Of a stretch of 64,000 nucleotides of DNA, positions 26,409 to 37,097 are shown in pieces. The notes beneath the pieces are model-generated. The model saw only the letters and a list, made by a program, of their open reading frames with translations. It ran no database searches and was not told where the DNA came from. The stretch is from Tubulanus polymorphus (taxonomy: Eukaryota > Nemertea > Palaeonemertea > Tubulaniformes > Tubulanidae): positions 4,364,916 through 4,428,915 of the forward strand of contig NC_134032.1 in the NCBI RefSeq assembly GCF_964204645.1, given 5' to 3'. The first letter of the stretch is position 1. Every line of letters starts with the position of its first letter. The position numbers and the translations under genes were made by a program.

Positions 26409-26840
26409 CATGCTATATCTAAATATTGATATCACATTTTTTACTATGTGGAAATAACTGAGAAAAACTTATTTAGATAACTTGAGTATTGATAACTAAT
26501 CTCAAAAGTCTTTCTCTAAAAAACTATTAGAACTTATAAACTATAAATAGATAACTTTATTATTCTTTAAAATCTAAACTCGAAATGATACTGATAGATT
26601 ATTGATATCAATATTTCTAACTAGTCATGTAATGTTACAATACTTGGCAACCATTCTAACTGATCTAAAGAACATTTAACACCCATCTTTAAGATGGGCT
26701 AGGTGCAGATCAAACTATGAGCATTGAGAAATATTTTAAATATCACCTAAATTTATGTAAATTACCAAACGAGCCGGACACCAATAGGCCTCAACAGGCC
26801 TCCATAAGTCCGTGATATTGATGATGATGATGATGATACC
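26409..26840. other. Possible 3' end of the ORF1-bearing retrotransposon, ending in (GAT)n
   Basis: The sequence resumes after element A at the same target site that ended ORF1 (8027). It has no frame and finishes in a short GAT/ATG repeat (26816-26838) after gtccgtgatattg, as 3' UTRs of CR1/L2-like elements often do. If so, the element had ORF1 and a 3' end but no ORF2. Weakly supported. Confidence 0.3.
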
Positions 26841-26900
26841 GATACACCGGGTCGCGAAATGAAAATCTGTTGGACCGCGGATTCATCTTTAGTCGGCATC

Positions 26901-27120
26901 CATTATGAGTTTTCCGGTTTGCTCGGCTACCCGTACTGGCGGGGTAGTCTAGATAGGCAAATGAAAGCTCCGGTTTGCTGAACTACCCCTCTTTGCGGGG
27001 ATGCGGTATGATGTTTGATCTGACAGTTTCAAGTGGTTATGCTTATTACTTAATGTGGTACATGGTGGTTTAAAAAAAGATTTCATAATGATACGCTCAA
27101 AGTATAGGCCTACCGCGTGG
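26901..27120 (-). repeat. R0: truncated end of repeat element R
   Basis: Begins cattatgagttttccggttt and is the inverted match of the right end of R1 (33490-33747), with small gaps. It stops at ccgcgtgg where R1 begins. The imperfect hairpins ctacccgtactggcggggtag and aactacccctctttgcgggg lie inside. Confidence 0.7.
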
Positions 27121-27484
27121 CATTATGAGAATGCCGGTTTGCTAGCGTATCTATTTAACACCCGTATTGCTCGGGTGACTTTTACTACCAACGGGTGGCG
27201 CTGTGTGTAAATTTCACATAAATCAACGACTTTCGGCTATTAGCGGTACTTAAGACCACTTGAAAACATCATAGTCAATTACGGTAGTAGTGAAAATAAA
27301 AAGTTACAGTTCGGTGTACAGCACCATAGCACCCATATAATACCACATACATTTTATTCAGACTAAGGACTTAGTTAACACTGATCTTCATTTCCATTCA
27401 TTAATGATCTGTTGAATTAATTAGTAATTCAGTCTTTCGGTGGTTCGAGATAAAATGCCCGCAAAATAAGAACTAACGAACCAG

Positions 27485-28130
27485 GGCTGACCACAAATTG
27501 CCCAACAGATAAATTTTCTGAAACGACACAATAATGTTTAGTATCAAATAACTCGTGGCGTAGACCTTGGTCTATCAACTGACCAATGCATGACCAGTAC
27601 TGGCTATACAGTAAATTATCTGTTTTGCAAACAATTAAGTTATTTGGTGTCAAATAACTAGATATAATGTGGACATTAAACTAAAAATTGTTTAACTGAC
27701 CAATGCTTGACCAGTACTGATCAGTTACCACTAACTAGAACCCACCATATGTAATTTATATGTTTAGTAAAGCAATAAAATCGTGTTTGGGCGTCGAGCT
27801 ACTAGATACGGTGCGGGCTATGATCTAACAACTATTTAACTGACCAATATTTTACCAATACTGACCTTAAAGTAATTTGTTTATTCTAGAAGCAACACAG
27901 TCGTGTTTGGTGTCAAATAATTAGAAATGGCGTGGGCTTTCATCTAACAACTATTCAAGTGACCAAATCTTGACCAATACTGACCACATCGCTATATTTA
28001 TCTGTTTCGGACACAACTTAGTCGTGTCTCGTATCAAATAATTTCATTCGGTCTAAACGTAAATATAACAACTCTTTTACCTGTACAAGCTACACCAGTA
28101 CTGTCTAATTACCGGTTAAATGTTTTTAGA
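27485..28130 (+). repeat. Subterminal tandem array of R1, left
   Basis: About five degenerate units of 115-145 bp, each with ctgaccaatgcttgaccagt-like doublets (near 27580, 27697, 27841, 27960, 28080) and a ttggtgtcaaataa segment. Same family, opposite orientation, as the array at 32690-33195. The short frame at 27429-27653 is repeat sequence, not a gene. Confidence 0.65.
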
Positions 28131-28430
28131 AATAACACGGGGTATTGCCTGAATCCTTCGTCAGTACTACTCTTATTAAATGTGTCGTTTTAAAAGTCTT
28201 GTCCAATTTTTATTGTAGGAAGCGAGCTAACTTTGAAATTTCCCACTAAATGCAAAAGATTTTCACATCGGGTTTTGAACGAACAACGTTTCGATTTGTA
28301 ATTGTAACGTGCGCATTTTAGCCTGTAACGTGCACATTTCACTAGTGTGAACGTGCGTATCGGTACCATTATGCGAAACTTGTCAAACTTTTGCGTTCAA
28401 GACGTTTAAACTGAACACTAAAGGAGATAT

Positions 28431-28618
28431 TATATCATATCATATCATATCATATCATATCATATCATATCATATCATATCATATCATATCATATCATAT
28501 CATATCATATCATACTCATATCATATCATATCATATCATATCATATCATATCATATCATATCATATCATATCATATCATATCATATCATATCATATCATA
28601 TCATATCATATCATATAT
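28431..28618 (+). repeat. (ATATC)n pentanucleotide microsatellite
   Basis: About 37 units of ATATC/CATAT, with one interruption (catactcatatc) near 28511. It lies inside R1 and is absent from R2, which lacks this interval. Confidence 0.95.
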
Positions 28619-30516
28619 ATGAATAATGAATAGATGGAAGATAATGTAGTAGTTTTGAATGTTTCGTAACTGCTGTCCACTGACCGCAGATCATCAAAGT
28701 TAATCGCCTCATATGAAATATATATTCGTTATAAGGGATGTAGTAGTTCAGTGAGAATTCAAACTTATGGGTAATTTTAAGTGATCACAACGCTGACCAA
28801 TAGAGAAAGCTGTATCACAACAGAAGTGCGACTAACGTATCTTATTGAAACATTTAAAATACCGGAGAGTAAATGGGAGAACCCTGAATTCGAAACAATT
28901 CCACACTCGGATCGTTTACTTTGAAAACACAATTTGCAATTTGTGGACATCCATTATTTCTGCACCAAAAGCATGAAGTATATTATCTTTGCTCGTAAAA
29001 ATTTGAAATTTTGAGGAAGAATTTTTGGCCTAGTTAACCTGTGAACACGTCCTTCATATATTTTCTAAGACCGATCTTGATATAATGCTGAGAGTTCAGA
29101 GAAAATTATGGTAGGATGTAAACTTAGGCCGCTTCGTATCCGTGGAAGGTTGCTAATTATTGATCTTATACACAATAATCATAAGTACGTAACACGGGAC
29201 TCCATAGAATATCGTTTTTCAATCATACGTACACAAATTATTGCGATATAAAGATAAATAGTACTTTAATATACTTTTTACTTCTTATACTGAATATTTC
29301 TTTAGTAGTATTAATAAAGAGTGGATCAGCAGGCTACCTGAGCCAATTCCACGATTTGAGGTCAGTTGCCAAAAGTTAGTAAGTTTACATACCAGTGGAT
29401 AGTTAACATTTAAAATGACAATTAAAACTTCATTGCTAAAAATAACTTTGTATTCGTAGAATAGTCACACTCAAATGCGGAGAATTGATAATACCATAAT
29501 ACGATACGAAAATTCACTGTATACAAATTCAAAAAGATGATCTCTAGTGAACGATCGAACGTTGTGTCGTTATTTTCTAATGATAAAACTTGGTTTGAGA
29601 TTTGAAATGTGTACATATTGGATCTTTTTCATATTAACAGTGTATTTGGTCATGTATCATATTGTATAATGGTTAATTTAAACTAACTGGTTTTAGAGTT
29701 GTATCCTTAAATCCTGTAATAGAGGATGCAATCTTTTTGCGGCAAACAGTACAAATAGCTAGAAAAAGCAACGATAGTGCATTGGTAAACTTAAAGCAAG
29801 CGTACAATTGGTTATTTAGGTTTTTCGTTGGGAAAATTAATGTTTAATCATTATTGAAATATCCGAGGCGAGCTTTTCCAGGAATTTACAAAGTTGAGCT
29901 TTACACAAGGAATTTTTTTGTAGTCCGATATCCGTGATTACCTCTGGCTTGGAGAGATACAATCTAAAACCAACCGTCGAGTCAAATATTTTACCACAAT
30001 TTTCTATGATTAGTAAAAAGATTAAGTAATAGACATAGGCATGCAAACAGTAATATCTGAAGTCCACTCCATTTCAAACTCATTCATCTTAACACAAACT
30101 CCAACTTGTTGAACAGTTCAAAATTGCGTGGCTTGAATTATTACGATAGCTAAAATCAGGGACCACGATACTTGCTCATCTACACTGGCTTCCAATTTAA
30201 CAAAGGATTGAATTTGAGTGTTTGATGTTGTAACAATAGGCCTACCATACTGAATTATGGATTCTGTTTCTACTTTTTGATTGAACATTTATATCACATA
30301 TTGGGTCATTTCATTTTTACCAGTATAGGCCAAATTGGAAGAACCTATCCGTATATCATGTTTAATTTTATATAATCTGACTTTTGAGATGTCATTCAAT
30401 CAATGCATTCATATGCGGTCGTCGCTTTCAATAGCCACCACGGACTGACTCCTTAGCGATACCTTGGCGGACGATCCCACACGTTTCTTGCTCCAGCCCT
30501 AGAATGCTCAATTATA

Positions 30517-30923
30517 AGGCGCTTTTACGAAATTGAATCTGATTCGGTTTAGCTAAATCCGATTCGATGTTGGAAAACGTAAGGATTAGTAAATCGAATC
30601 GTTTTTCGTAAATGAGTCGAATCAATTTATCAATCTAAAGGTCGCGATTCGAAAGAAAATGGGCGTCAATGGTGACCGAATTATTGATAGATGATGGTCT
30701 GCAATAGATGTCTTTAGCCCGCGGTCGAAGAGGACGCCATGTTGGATTTCACTGACTAAATCGCCACTAACTTGCTCGCCGAGCAAGTTAGTCGATTTAA
30801 TAAATCAATTTACTAAACCGCGTCCATAAACGAGTTGATTTACCAAATCGGATTCACTAAACCGCGTGCCGTAAACGTGAAACTTAAATCGATTTACAAA
30901 GATTCAGTTTCGTAAAAGCGCCT
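30517..30923. mobile_element. MITE with AGGCGCTTTTACGAAA ends, inside R1
   Basis: The ends aggcgcttttacgaaa and tttcgtaaaagcgcct are inverted repeats, and the flanks give a possible ATA duplication. The interior is rich in AAATCGATT-like words. The corresponding copy in R2 is at 54996-55386, so the MITE was inserted before R was duplicated. Confidence 0.7.
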
Positions 30924-32689
30924 ATAGTCGTCATGAACACCCGATTTGAATTCAAATTCAAAAGACTCCTAAAAACGCACCTGTTTACTCGATTACTGTA
31001 AAGCGCCTTTGAGCATTTATATGCAAGAATCAGTGAAATTGGCGCTTTATCAGTTGTATTCATCATTCAAACCATTATTCTCCTTATCCTATGAATTTGG
31101 AGACCCATCCTCGCATGAGAATGAATATAATGTGATTTCAATTAAAGATGACACATGGCCTCATATCATTACGTTATGTTTTTTAACGGGTGGGCGAGAT
31201 TATATTCTTATGTTTTTGTTTCTCTGAATGTCGCTATTTAAGAGTTCAATAATAATTTCAGTCAACCAAACAAAGGATTTTTCTGTATGTTTCGTGTCCT
31301 GTTTTTCCATAACCCTAGGACTGCATTTTAGGTATTTTTCGTGGATGACCGAACGCTGCTGTCCCTTTCTAGTAATTTGATGATATCTGTCGAAATCCAA
31401 ATTTTAAAAAGGAATCAGGCATATCTCCTTGTTTGACTAAGTAAGAACTCAACTTTAAGGGACACTCCCTTAAAGGCGCCGAAGTAAAATCATGTGTCGA
31501 GTGGAGATGATTTTGTGTCAGAATTTCTTCAAAAGCGGAGAAAATTGAATATTTTGAAAATAATGATTTCACATGTATGTTTGAATCCGTTATAACTGGA
31601 GCAATTTTCATAAAAACATATCTATGGAATCAACGAAATGTAATTAAGAAGAATACTATGTTTAAGATGTTATCAAAGGCATTTGAAAAAAGTTTTCTGA
31701 TTTCGTCAACTGTGAAACTAGTGTCAACCAGATGTGTTCCCATTAAACGAACCGACTGCGAGCCGAGTCGATGTGAGATGTGACCTACACTGAAAATCTC
31801 AAGCGCTACCACTGGTTTTTAGGTGCTTCTGAATGTCGGCCGTTAAAAAACTAAACAATTGCCATTTGGAAAGGGCCTAGTTAGAGAAAATGCTAGATGT
31901 GTATATTGTGTGATATTTCATGTGCGTTTGGAATTTAACCTTGTTTATAACGAAACACACATGTTCTTTTCTATTTTAGAAGAGCGCATGATAGTGCAAT
32001 GAAGAACTGACAATGAAAAAGGGGTAACAGGTGACTGATATCACACCGAATTTCAATTCCTATGAACACTTTTCATATAGTGAATTCTGTACAAGAGTTA
32101 AAAAAAACTTGAAATATTAACGAAACAGTTTTTTGACGGACAAATCGTTACCATCGAATTTTCAAAACTTTTTTAATGCCTTGGTGACCACTGGTCTAGT
32201 ACGCGGTTTTCTGAAACAAAAGTGGCCAAGTTTAAAGAACGACAATTGATAACAAATATTAGGAGCCTAATGCGTTTAATGATTTAATTAATTGGCATCG
32301 CGCTGATTGGTTGAAAGACGGTTGTTAGTCATCTTGCCTGTGATTTAATTGTTTTTTTAAGCATCGATTAACCATAGATTTAATCTTATCATAACTTATT
32401 TGCAGGTGCTTCTCGCAAACATTTTCTATTCGTTTTCAAACGCAGTACTGTTCAGATGATTCGCGTCAAGCTTTGAGTCAAGTAGTAAAAAAGTTTATGT
32501 ATTAGCATTACTATGCAGTCAAAATTACGCACTGCGGCAAGTGAGGTGCTGTGATCCAGATGTGTAACCTATTTAGGAGTAATATATTTCCATAATGTCA
32601 ACGCCATTCAGAAACAGTAGCAAAACATACTGCTGGTCTCTAGAAATAACAATACGACGACAACCACTTTCGAATTCGACGATATTCGA

Positions 32690-33195
32690 GAAGTTTCACT
32701 TGGGCAGTGGTGGTCAGTGATGGTCAATTTATGAATTATAATGGGGAATGCTTTCTAGTTTCACACCAAATGCGGTACCGGTATATCTTTCTTACATTCG
32801 AGAAGTTTCAATTGGTCAGTGGTGGTCAGTGATGGTCAATTCATGAATTTTCAATGGCGAATCCTTTCTAGTTTGACACCATAACGCGGTATATCGTTCT
32901 CATATTCGAGAAGTTTGAATTGGTCAGTGGTGGTCAGTGATGGTCAATTTATGAATTTTCAATATTTATGGCGAATCCTTTCTAGTTTGACACCATAACG
33001 CGGTATATCGTTCTCATATTCGAGAAGTTTGAATTGGTCAGTGGTGGTCAGTGATGGTCAATTTATGAATTCTCAATATCTATGGCGAATCCTTTCTAGT
33101 TTGACACCATAACGCGGTATATCGAACTCATATTCGAGAAGTTTGAATTGGTCAGTGGTGGTCAGTGATGGTCAATTTATGAATTTGCAATGATG
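32690..33195 (-). repeat. Subterminal tandem array of R1, right
   Basis: Five units of about 105-117 bp, each with ggtcagtggtggtcagtgat and tagtttgacaccataacgcg. The units are much more alike than in the left array, so the array was expanded or homogenised recently. The inverted partner in R2 is at 34090-34500. Confidence 0.8.
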
Positions 33196-33747
33196 ATACC
33201 TGGGTAGTTTGAAAACAAACATGACTTGATAAATTTCCGAAATTCGCAGTCAGGTGTTCAGACTCGGGAATATCTCAATTGGTCAGTTTCTGACCATCAT
33301 GGTGTCACCATGTGGTCTATAGCTCAAATGAAACACGTGGGACCGACGAAAGGGCCCAAAAGCGTAAGTCATTTCCTGAGTGATGTGATCCAAAAATGCC
33401 CTAACTGGAAAAGGCAGTCTTTCAATTGGACGAAACCAAATCGGACAGAACAATTAAAATTTGGGAAGGCCACAGGCAGTGGTCTTTCTACGAAGCCCAC
33501 GCGGTAGGCCTATACTTTGAGCGTATCATTATGAAATTTTTTTTAAACCACCATGTAGGCCTACCACATTAAGTAATAAGCATCGTTGTAAGCACTTGAA
33601 ACACCCATTAACCACTTGAAACTGTCAGATCAAACATCATACCGCATCCCCGCAAAGAGGGGTAGTTCAGCAAACCGGAGCTTTCATTTGCCTATCTAGA
33701 CTACCCCGCCAGTACGGGTAGCCGAGCAAACCGGAAAACTCATAATG

Positions 33748-33782
33748 GGGAAGGCCACAGGCAGTGGTCTTTCTACGAAGCC
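33748..33782. other. Spacer between R1 and R2 ends, copied from inside R
   Basis: This 35-bp segment (gggaaggccacaggcagtgg...) also occurs inside R1 at 33461-33493. It separates two mirror-image R ends (about 105-bp arms, 33640-33747 and 33783-33890), making a strong local palindrome. R0 ends at the matching break, which suggests an inversion of the R1 segment. Confidence 0.6.
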
Positions 33783-34089
33783 CATTATGAGTTTTCCGGT
33801 TTGCTCGGCTACCCGTACTGGCGGGGTAGTCTAGATAGGCAAATGAAAACTCCGGTTTGCTGAACTACCCCTCTTTGCGGGGATGCGGACATTTTTGGAT
33901 CACATCACTCAGGAAATGACTTACGCTTTTGGGCCCTTTCGTCGGTCCCACGTGTTTCATTTGAGCTATAGACCACATGGTGACACCATGATGGTCAGAA
34001 ACTGACCAATTGAGATATTCCCGAGTCTGAACACCTGACTGCGAATTTCGGAAATTTATCAAGTCATGTTTGTTTTCAAACTACCGAGG

Positions 34090-34500
34090 TATCATCATTG
34101 CAAATTCATAAATTGAACATCACTGACCACCACTGACCAATTCAAACTTCTCGAATATGAGTTCGATATACCGCGTTATGGTGTCAAACTAGAAAGGATT
34201 CGCCATAAATATTGAGAATTCATAAATTGACCATCACTGACCACCACTGACCAATTCAAACTTCTCGAATATGAGAACGATATACCGCGTTATGGTGTCA
34301 AACTAGAAAGGATTCGCCATTGAAAATTCATGAATTGACCATCACTGACCACCACTGACCAATTGAAACTTCTCGAATGTAAGAAAGATATACCGGTACC
34401 GCATTTGGTGTGAAACTAGAAAGCATTCCCCATTAGAATTCATAAATTGACCATCACTGACCACCACTGCCCAAGTGAAACTTCTCGAATATCGTCGAAT
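34090..34500 (+). repeat. Subterminal tandem array of R2
   Basis: About four units of the 105-117-bp repeat with tgaccatcactgaccaccac, inverted relative to 32690-33195. One unit fewer than in R1. Confidence 0.75.
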
Positions 34501-34890
34501 TCGAAAGTGGTTGTCGTCGTATTGTTATTTCTAGAGACCAGCAGTACGTTTTGCTACTGTTTCTGAATGGCGTTGACATTATGGAAATATATTACTCCTA
34601 AATAGGTTACACATCTGGATCACAGCACCTCACTTGCCGCAGTGCGTACTTTTGACTGCATAGTAATGCTAATACATAAACTTTTTTACTACTTGACTCA
34701 AAGCTTGACGCGAATCATCTGAACAGTACTGCGTTTGAAAACGAATAGCAAAATGTTTGCGAGAAGCACCTGCAAATAAGTTATGATAAGATTAAATCTA
34801 TGGTTAATCGATGCTTAAAAAAACAATTAAATCACAGGCAAGATGACTAACAACCGTCTTTCAACCAATCAGCGCGATGCCAATTAATTA

Positions 34891-34896
34891 AACTCT
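34891..34896. repeat. Target-site duplication of element B, left (aactct)
   Basis: The hexamer aactct precedes the tip AGTAATAGGGG and recurs at 53669-53674. R1 has the homologous unoccupied locus near 32240-32290, although the two loci differ by a few dozen bases around the insertion point. Confidence 0.9.
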
Positions 34897-35310
34897 AGTA
34901 ATAGGGGTTTAGTTGTTTCATACCAAAGGTCGAAAGGTCGAGCCCATTAAAAAACAAAATATTAAAAGTAATTAAAAAACTATAATATATTTTCATAACC
35001 GCGTGCATTTTATATCAAAACTAAATATTTATTCTAAGATATCAATAATATAAAAAGCATATTGTATTAAATCAATTGGTCGCTCCACTTCGCTACCGCT
35101 CCGCTCCGCGACCAATTGATTTAATTACAATACACAAATTCAAATAATCAAATATATTCAAATGATAATAATTATTCTATTATTCTATTATTCAACTGAA
35201 ATGCACGCGGTTATGAAAATATATTATAGTTTTTTAATTACTTTTAATATATGTTATTAATGAACTCGATCATTAAACCTTTGATATGAAACAACTAAAC
35301 CCCTATTACT
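34897..35310. repeat. Palindromic end of element B, left (about 414 bp)
   Basis: Outer arm AGTAATAGGGGTTTAGTTG, inner arm ending with its complement. The hairpin centre is at about 35070-35120. The tip differs from A's at the bases after AGTAATAGGGG, but outer and inner arms agree with each other. A tattctattattctatt duplication lengthens the inner arm by about 8 bp relative to the other ends. Confidence 0.88.
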
Positions 35311-35481
35311 CTTAAAATATTCATATATATATGAATAACATTTAAATCATTGAACTTCTAAAATCAATTTTAATAAAAAATATAGTATTAAAATGGAAGC
35401 AAATAAGTACTACTGCCCAACATGTAATATCGATATAGATAAATCCCAAAAAGCAAGACACAATAAAACTAGAACACATTT
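34897..35481. repeat. Terminal inverted repeat of element B, left
   Basis: Inverted match to 53093-53668. It includes the palindrome, the presumed promoter and the first 30 codons of PolB, then breaks into HNH-derived sequence. Confidence 0.9.
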
Positions 35482-35566
35482 GTTTTTAGTCCAGTTGGTT
35501 AAAGCAAAGACATTTATCGAATTAAGGAACTCAACATATAGTGAAAAATATGTTGAATCGTTATAA
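35393..35566 (+). CDS. Fused ORF: PolB first zinc finger joined to HNH-like tail, 57 aa
   Basis: Residues 1-30 are the PolB start with an intact Cys8/Cys11/His23/His29 finger. From residue 31 it runs in frame into FLVQLVKAKTFIELRNSTYS...YVESL, homologous to the end of the HNH protein at 38230-38300. The junction differs from that of element A (30 versus 38 PolB codons), yet both preserve the reading frame and the same partner. It shares the PolB promoter. A small zinc-finger product is possible; it may equally be a relic of gene conversion between the ends. Confidence 0.5.
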   Translation: MEANKYYCPTCNIDIDKSQKARHNKTRTHLFLVQLVKAKTFIELRNSTYSEKYVESL

Positions 35567-35839
35567 ACGCCTGATAATACTCAGCTATATAGTTGGTTGT
35601 ATTAGCTCTAGTAAACATATGTTACCAGCTTATATTTCAATTGTAAAGAGTTAATTAATTTCATTGATCTAAATGCCTTTATTATTGATTTTTTTTTCAA
35701 CTTCAACGCGTTGTGTATACGGCGAACGTAGCAAATCACAAATCTCATAATTTACAAGTCTCAACACGCTTGTTCTAGATGTTTATACTAGAAAATGATT
35801 CTATTTTAACCTATATACATTCAATGTACAGAGCCATAG
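35567..35839. other. Non-coding spacer in element B
   Basis: AT-rich sequence between the fused ORF and the stress-element block. It contains a T9 run and a stretch (ttctattttaacctatatac...) matching the 3' part of the fused ORF region of copy A. No gene seen. Confidence 0.45.
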
Positions 35840-36080
35840 AATAAATCTATAAATTCGCAGCTGTTACAGTTGTTACTATAACAACGAGATATTATGACAC
35901 ATCATAATCAGAAACGTGTAGAATATTCTAGAAAGGCGCGCCGGAACTAGATGATGTGGCATAATCAACAACGTGTCATTCTAGAAATCGCCCCGGAAAT
36001 GGATATACGCTGTAATATTGTGCTCAGGATATTCTATCTTTCGAAACGAAATTAGGAGTTTATAGTTTACAATTATAAAT
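35840..36080. promoter_or_regulatory. Conserved block with heat-shock and UPRE-like sites (copy B)
   Basis: Heat-shock element GAATATTCTAGAA (35921-35933; three alternating nGAAn units) and TTCTAGAA (35979-35986). A degraded UPRE-like TGATGTGG (about 35952-35959) stands where A has TGACGTGG. The GC-rich AAGGCGCGCCGG between them contrasts with the AT-rich element. The TEIEDEP gene starts about 225 bp downstream, with a TATA-like attataaat near 36072. This block is the best candidate for that gene's promoter; activity is inferred. Confidence 0.5.
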
Positions 36081-36305
36081 CTAAATGTAAGTACTGTTTT
36101 TTGTAGTTATTGGGGCTATTAAATATGAAACCTTTAAGTGCTTTTGACAACTACAAATTCATACAGTTAATTCTATTTTACGTTAGATAGATAATAACTT
36201 GAACTATAATAAGTTATAATAATTAGAAACGATAGACTTGAAAATATTTATATCATATAATATCGCGGTTCCTGTTCTACCGCTGATATCTTTTAGTTGA
36301 ATAAA

Positions 36306-37097
36306 ATGTCGTGTGTATCAAGAAGTACTCTTGATTATCAGAGGACAACCGAAATAGAAGATGAACCAACCGAAATAGAAGATGAACCAACCGAAATAGA
36401 AGATGAACCAACCGAAATGGAAGATGAACCAACCGAAATAGAAGATGAACCAACCGAAATGGGTGTTGAAGTAAAAGAATCTTTCGATATAGAAGATGAA
36501 ACGTTAGAAGAAGTTAAAAAACATTTATATTACCATCAAGAAATGACATTAATTTTAGAAAAAATTATAGAAAACCAGCAATTAAGCGTAACATCATTAC
36601 CGAAAAGACCAACAACCAATGTAGAAATATTGTTAAGACTAAAAGGAACAAAAACTAAAAAGAAAATGAGCGGAAATGAGTTAAATAAGTTTTTAAAATC
36701 AAAATTATCAAATGAAAAAGATGTAAGTTTTAAAGAAATAGAAGGTATAACATCATTTAATGAAATAACTGTTTTATTGAAAAAAAATTATAGAACCTTG
36801 TTATTCAAAAAAGCAAAGCATTTATGGGATTATATCATTTTCGGGGATTGTTTAAATAGGGGATTTTTAATGTTTAATAAACAAACTGCGGGGATTCCTT
36901 GGGCTTCTTGGGTTAAAAAATATATAGGTATCAGTGTTGGGTATGAAAGAAAATTAAGGAGCGTAGGGAGATTAATTACATATAAAAGATTCAAATTATT
37001 AAGTTTGTCATTTAGTGAAGTAATCAGATATATGCCAGAAATTGAAAAAATGCTTGTCAATGATCCAGAAATTGAAAAGTTCTGGTTGGAATTATAA
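36306..37097 (+). CDS. TEIEDEP heptad-repeat protein, 263 aa, function unknown
   Basis: I place the start at ATG 36306 (MSCVSRST...). The N-terminus carries about six tandem copies of the acidic heptad TEIEDEP (one or two with Met for Ile). The remainder is basic and helical, with KTKKKMSGNELNKFL, a Trp/Gly-rich region (GIPWASWVKKYIGISVGYERK) and a charged end. No family recognised. The context aaaATG (A at -3) is like PolB, unlike the TAAATG genes, and it follows the heat-shock-type block, so it may be an early or regulatory gene. Only a relic remains in element A (25030-25245). Confidence 0.6.
   Translation: MSCVSRSTLDYQRTTEIEDEPTEIEDEPTEIEDEPTEMEDEPTEIEDEPTEMGVEVKESFDIEDETLEEVKKHLYYHQEMTLILEKIIENQQLSVTSLPKRPTTNVEILLRLKGTKTKKKMSGNELNKFLKSKLSNEKDVSFKEIEGITSFNEITVLLKKNYRTLLFKKAKHLWDYIIFGDCLNRGFLMFNKQTAGIPWASWVKKYIGISVGYERKLRSVGRLITYKRFKLLSLSFSEVIRYMPEIEKMLVNDPEIEKFWLEL

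Larger units (their letters stand above)
27121..33747 (+). mobile_element. R1: ~6.6-kb non-coding DNA-transposon-like element
   Basis: The two ends are inverted repeats CATTATGAG-N4-CCGGTTTGCT (27121-27142; complement at 33726-33747). Just inside each end lies an array of about five degenerate 105-120-bp tandem units sharing TGACCA doublets and GGTGTCAAA...CTAGA (27485-28130 and, inverted, 32690-33195). The interior holds a pentanucleotide microsatellite and a MITE but no frame above about 95 codons and no recognisable transposase. Inverted ends with subterminal tandem arrays suggest a non-autonomous foldback-like DNA transposon. Related copies are R0, R2 and R3. Confidence 0.65.

Noticed and set aside
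28431-28618. Telomere-like tract
   Set aside because: A plain ATATC microsatellite without telomeric motif or terminal position.
29422-32000. Several 60-80 codon frames in R1 with matching frames in R2/R3
   Set aside because: They are preserved because the DNA is duplicated. None has a domain or a consistent start, and several are truncated differently in each copy.
33226-33507. 93-codon frame repeated at 33865-34062
   Set aside because: It lies in the inverted R sequence; the two versions differ at their ends and show no domain. Treated as repeat sequence.
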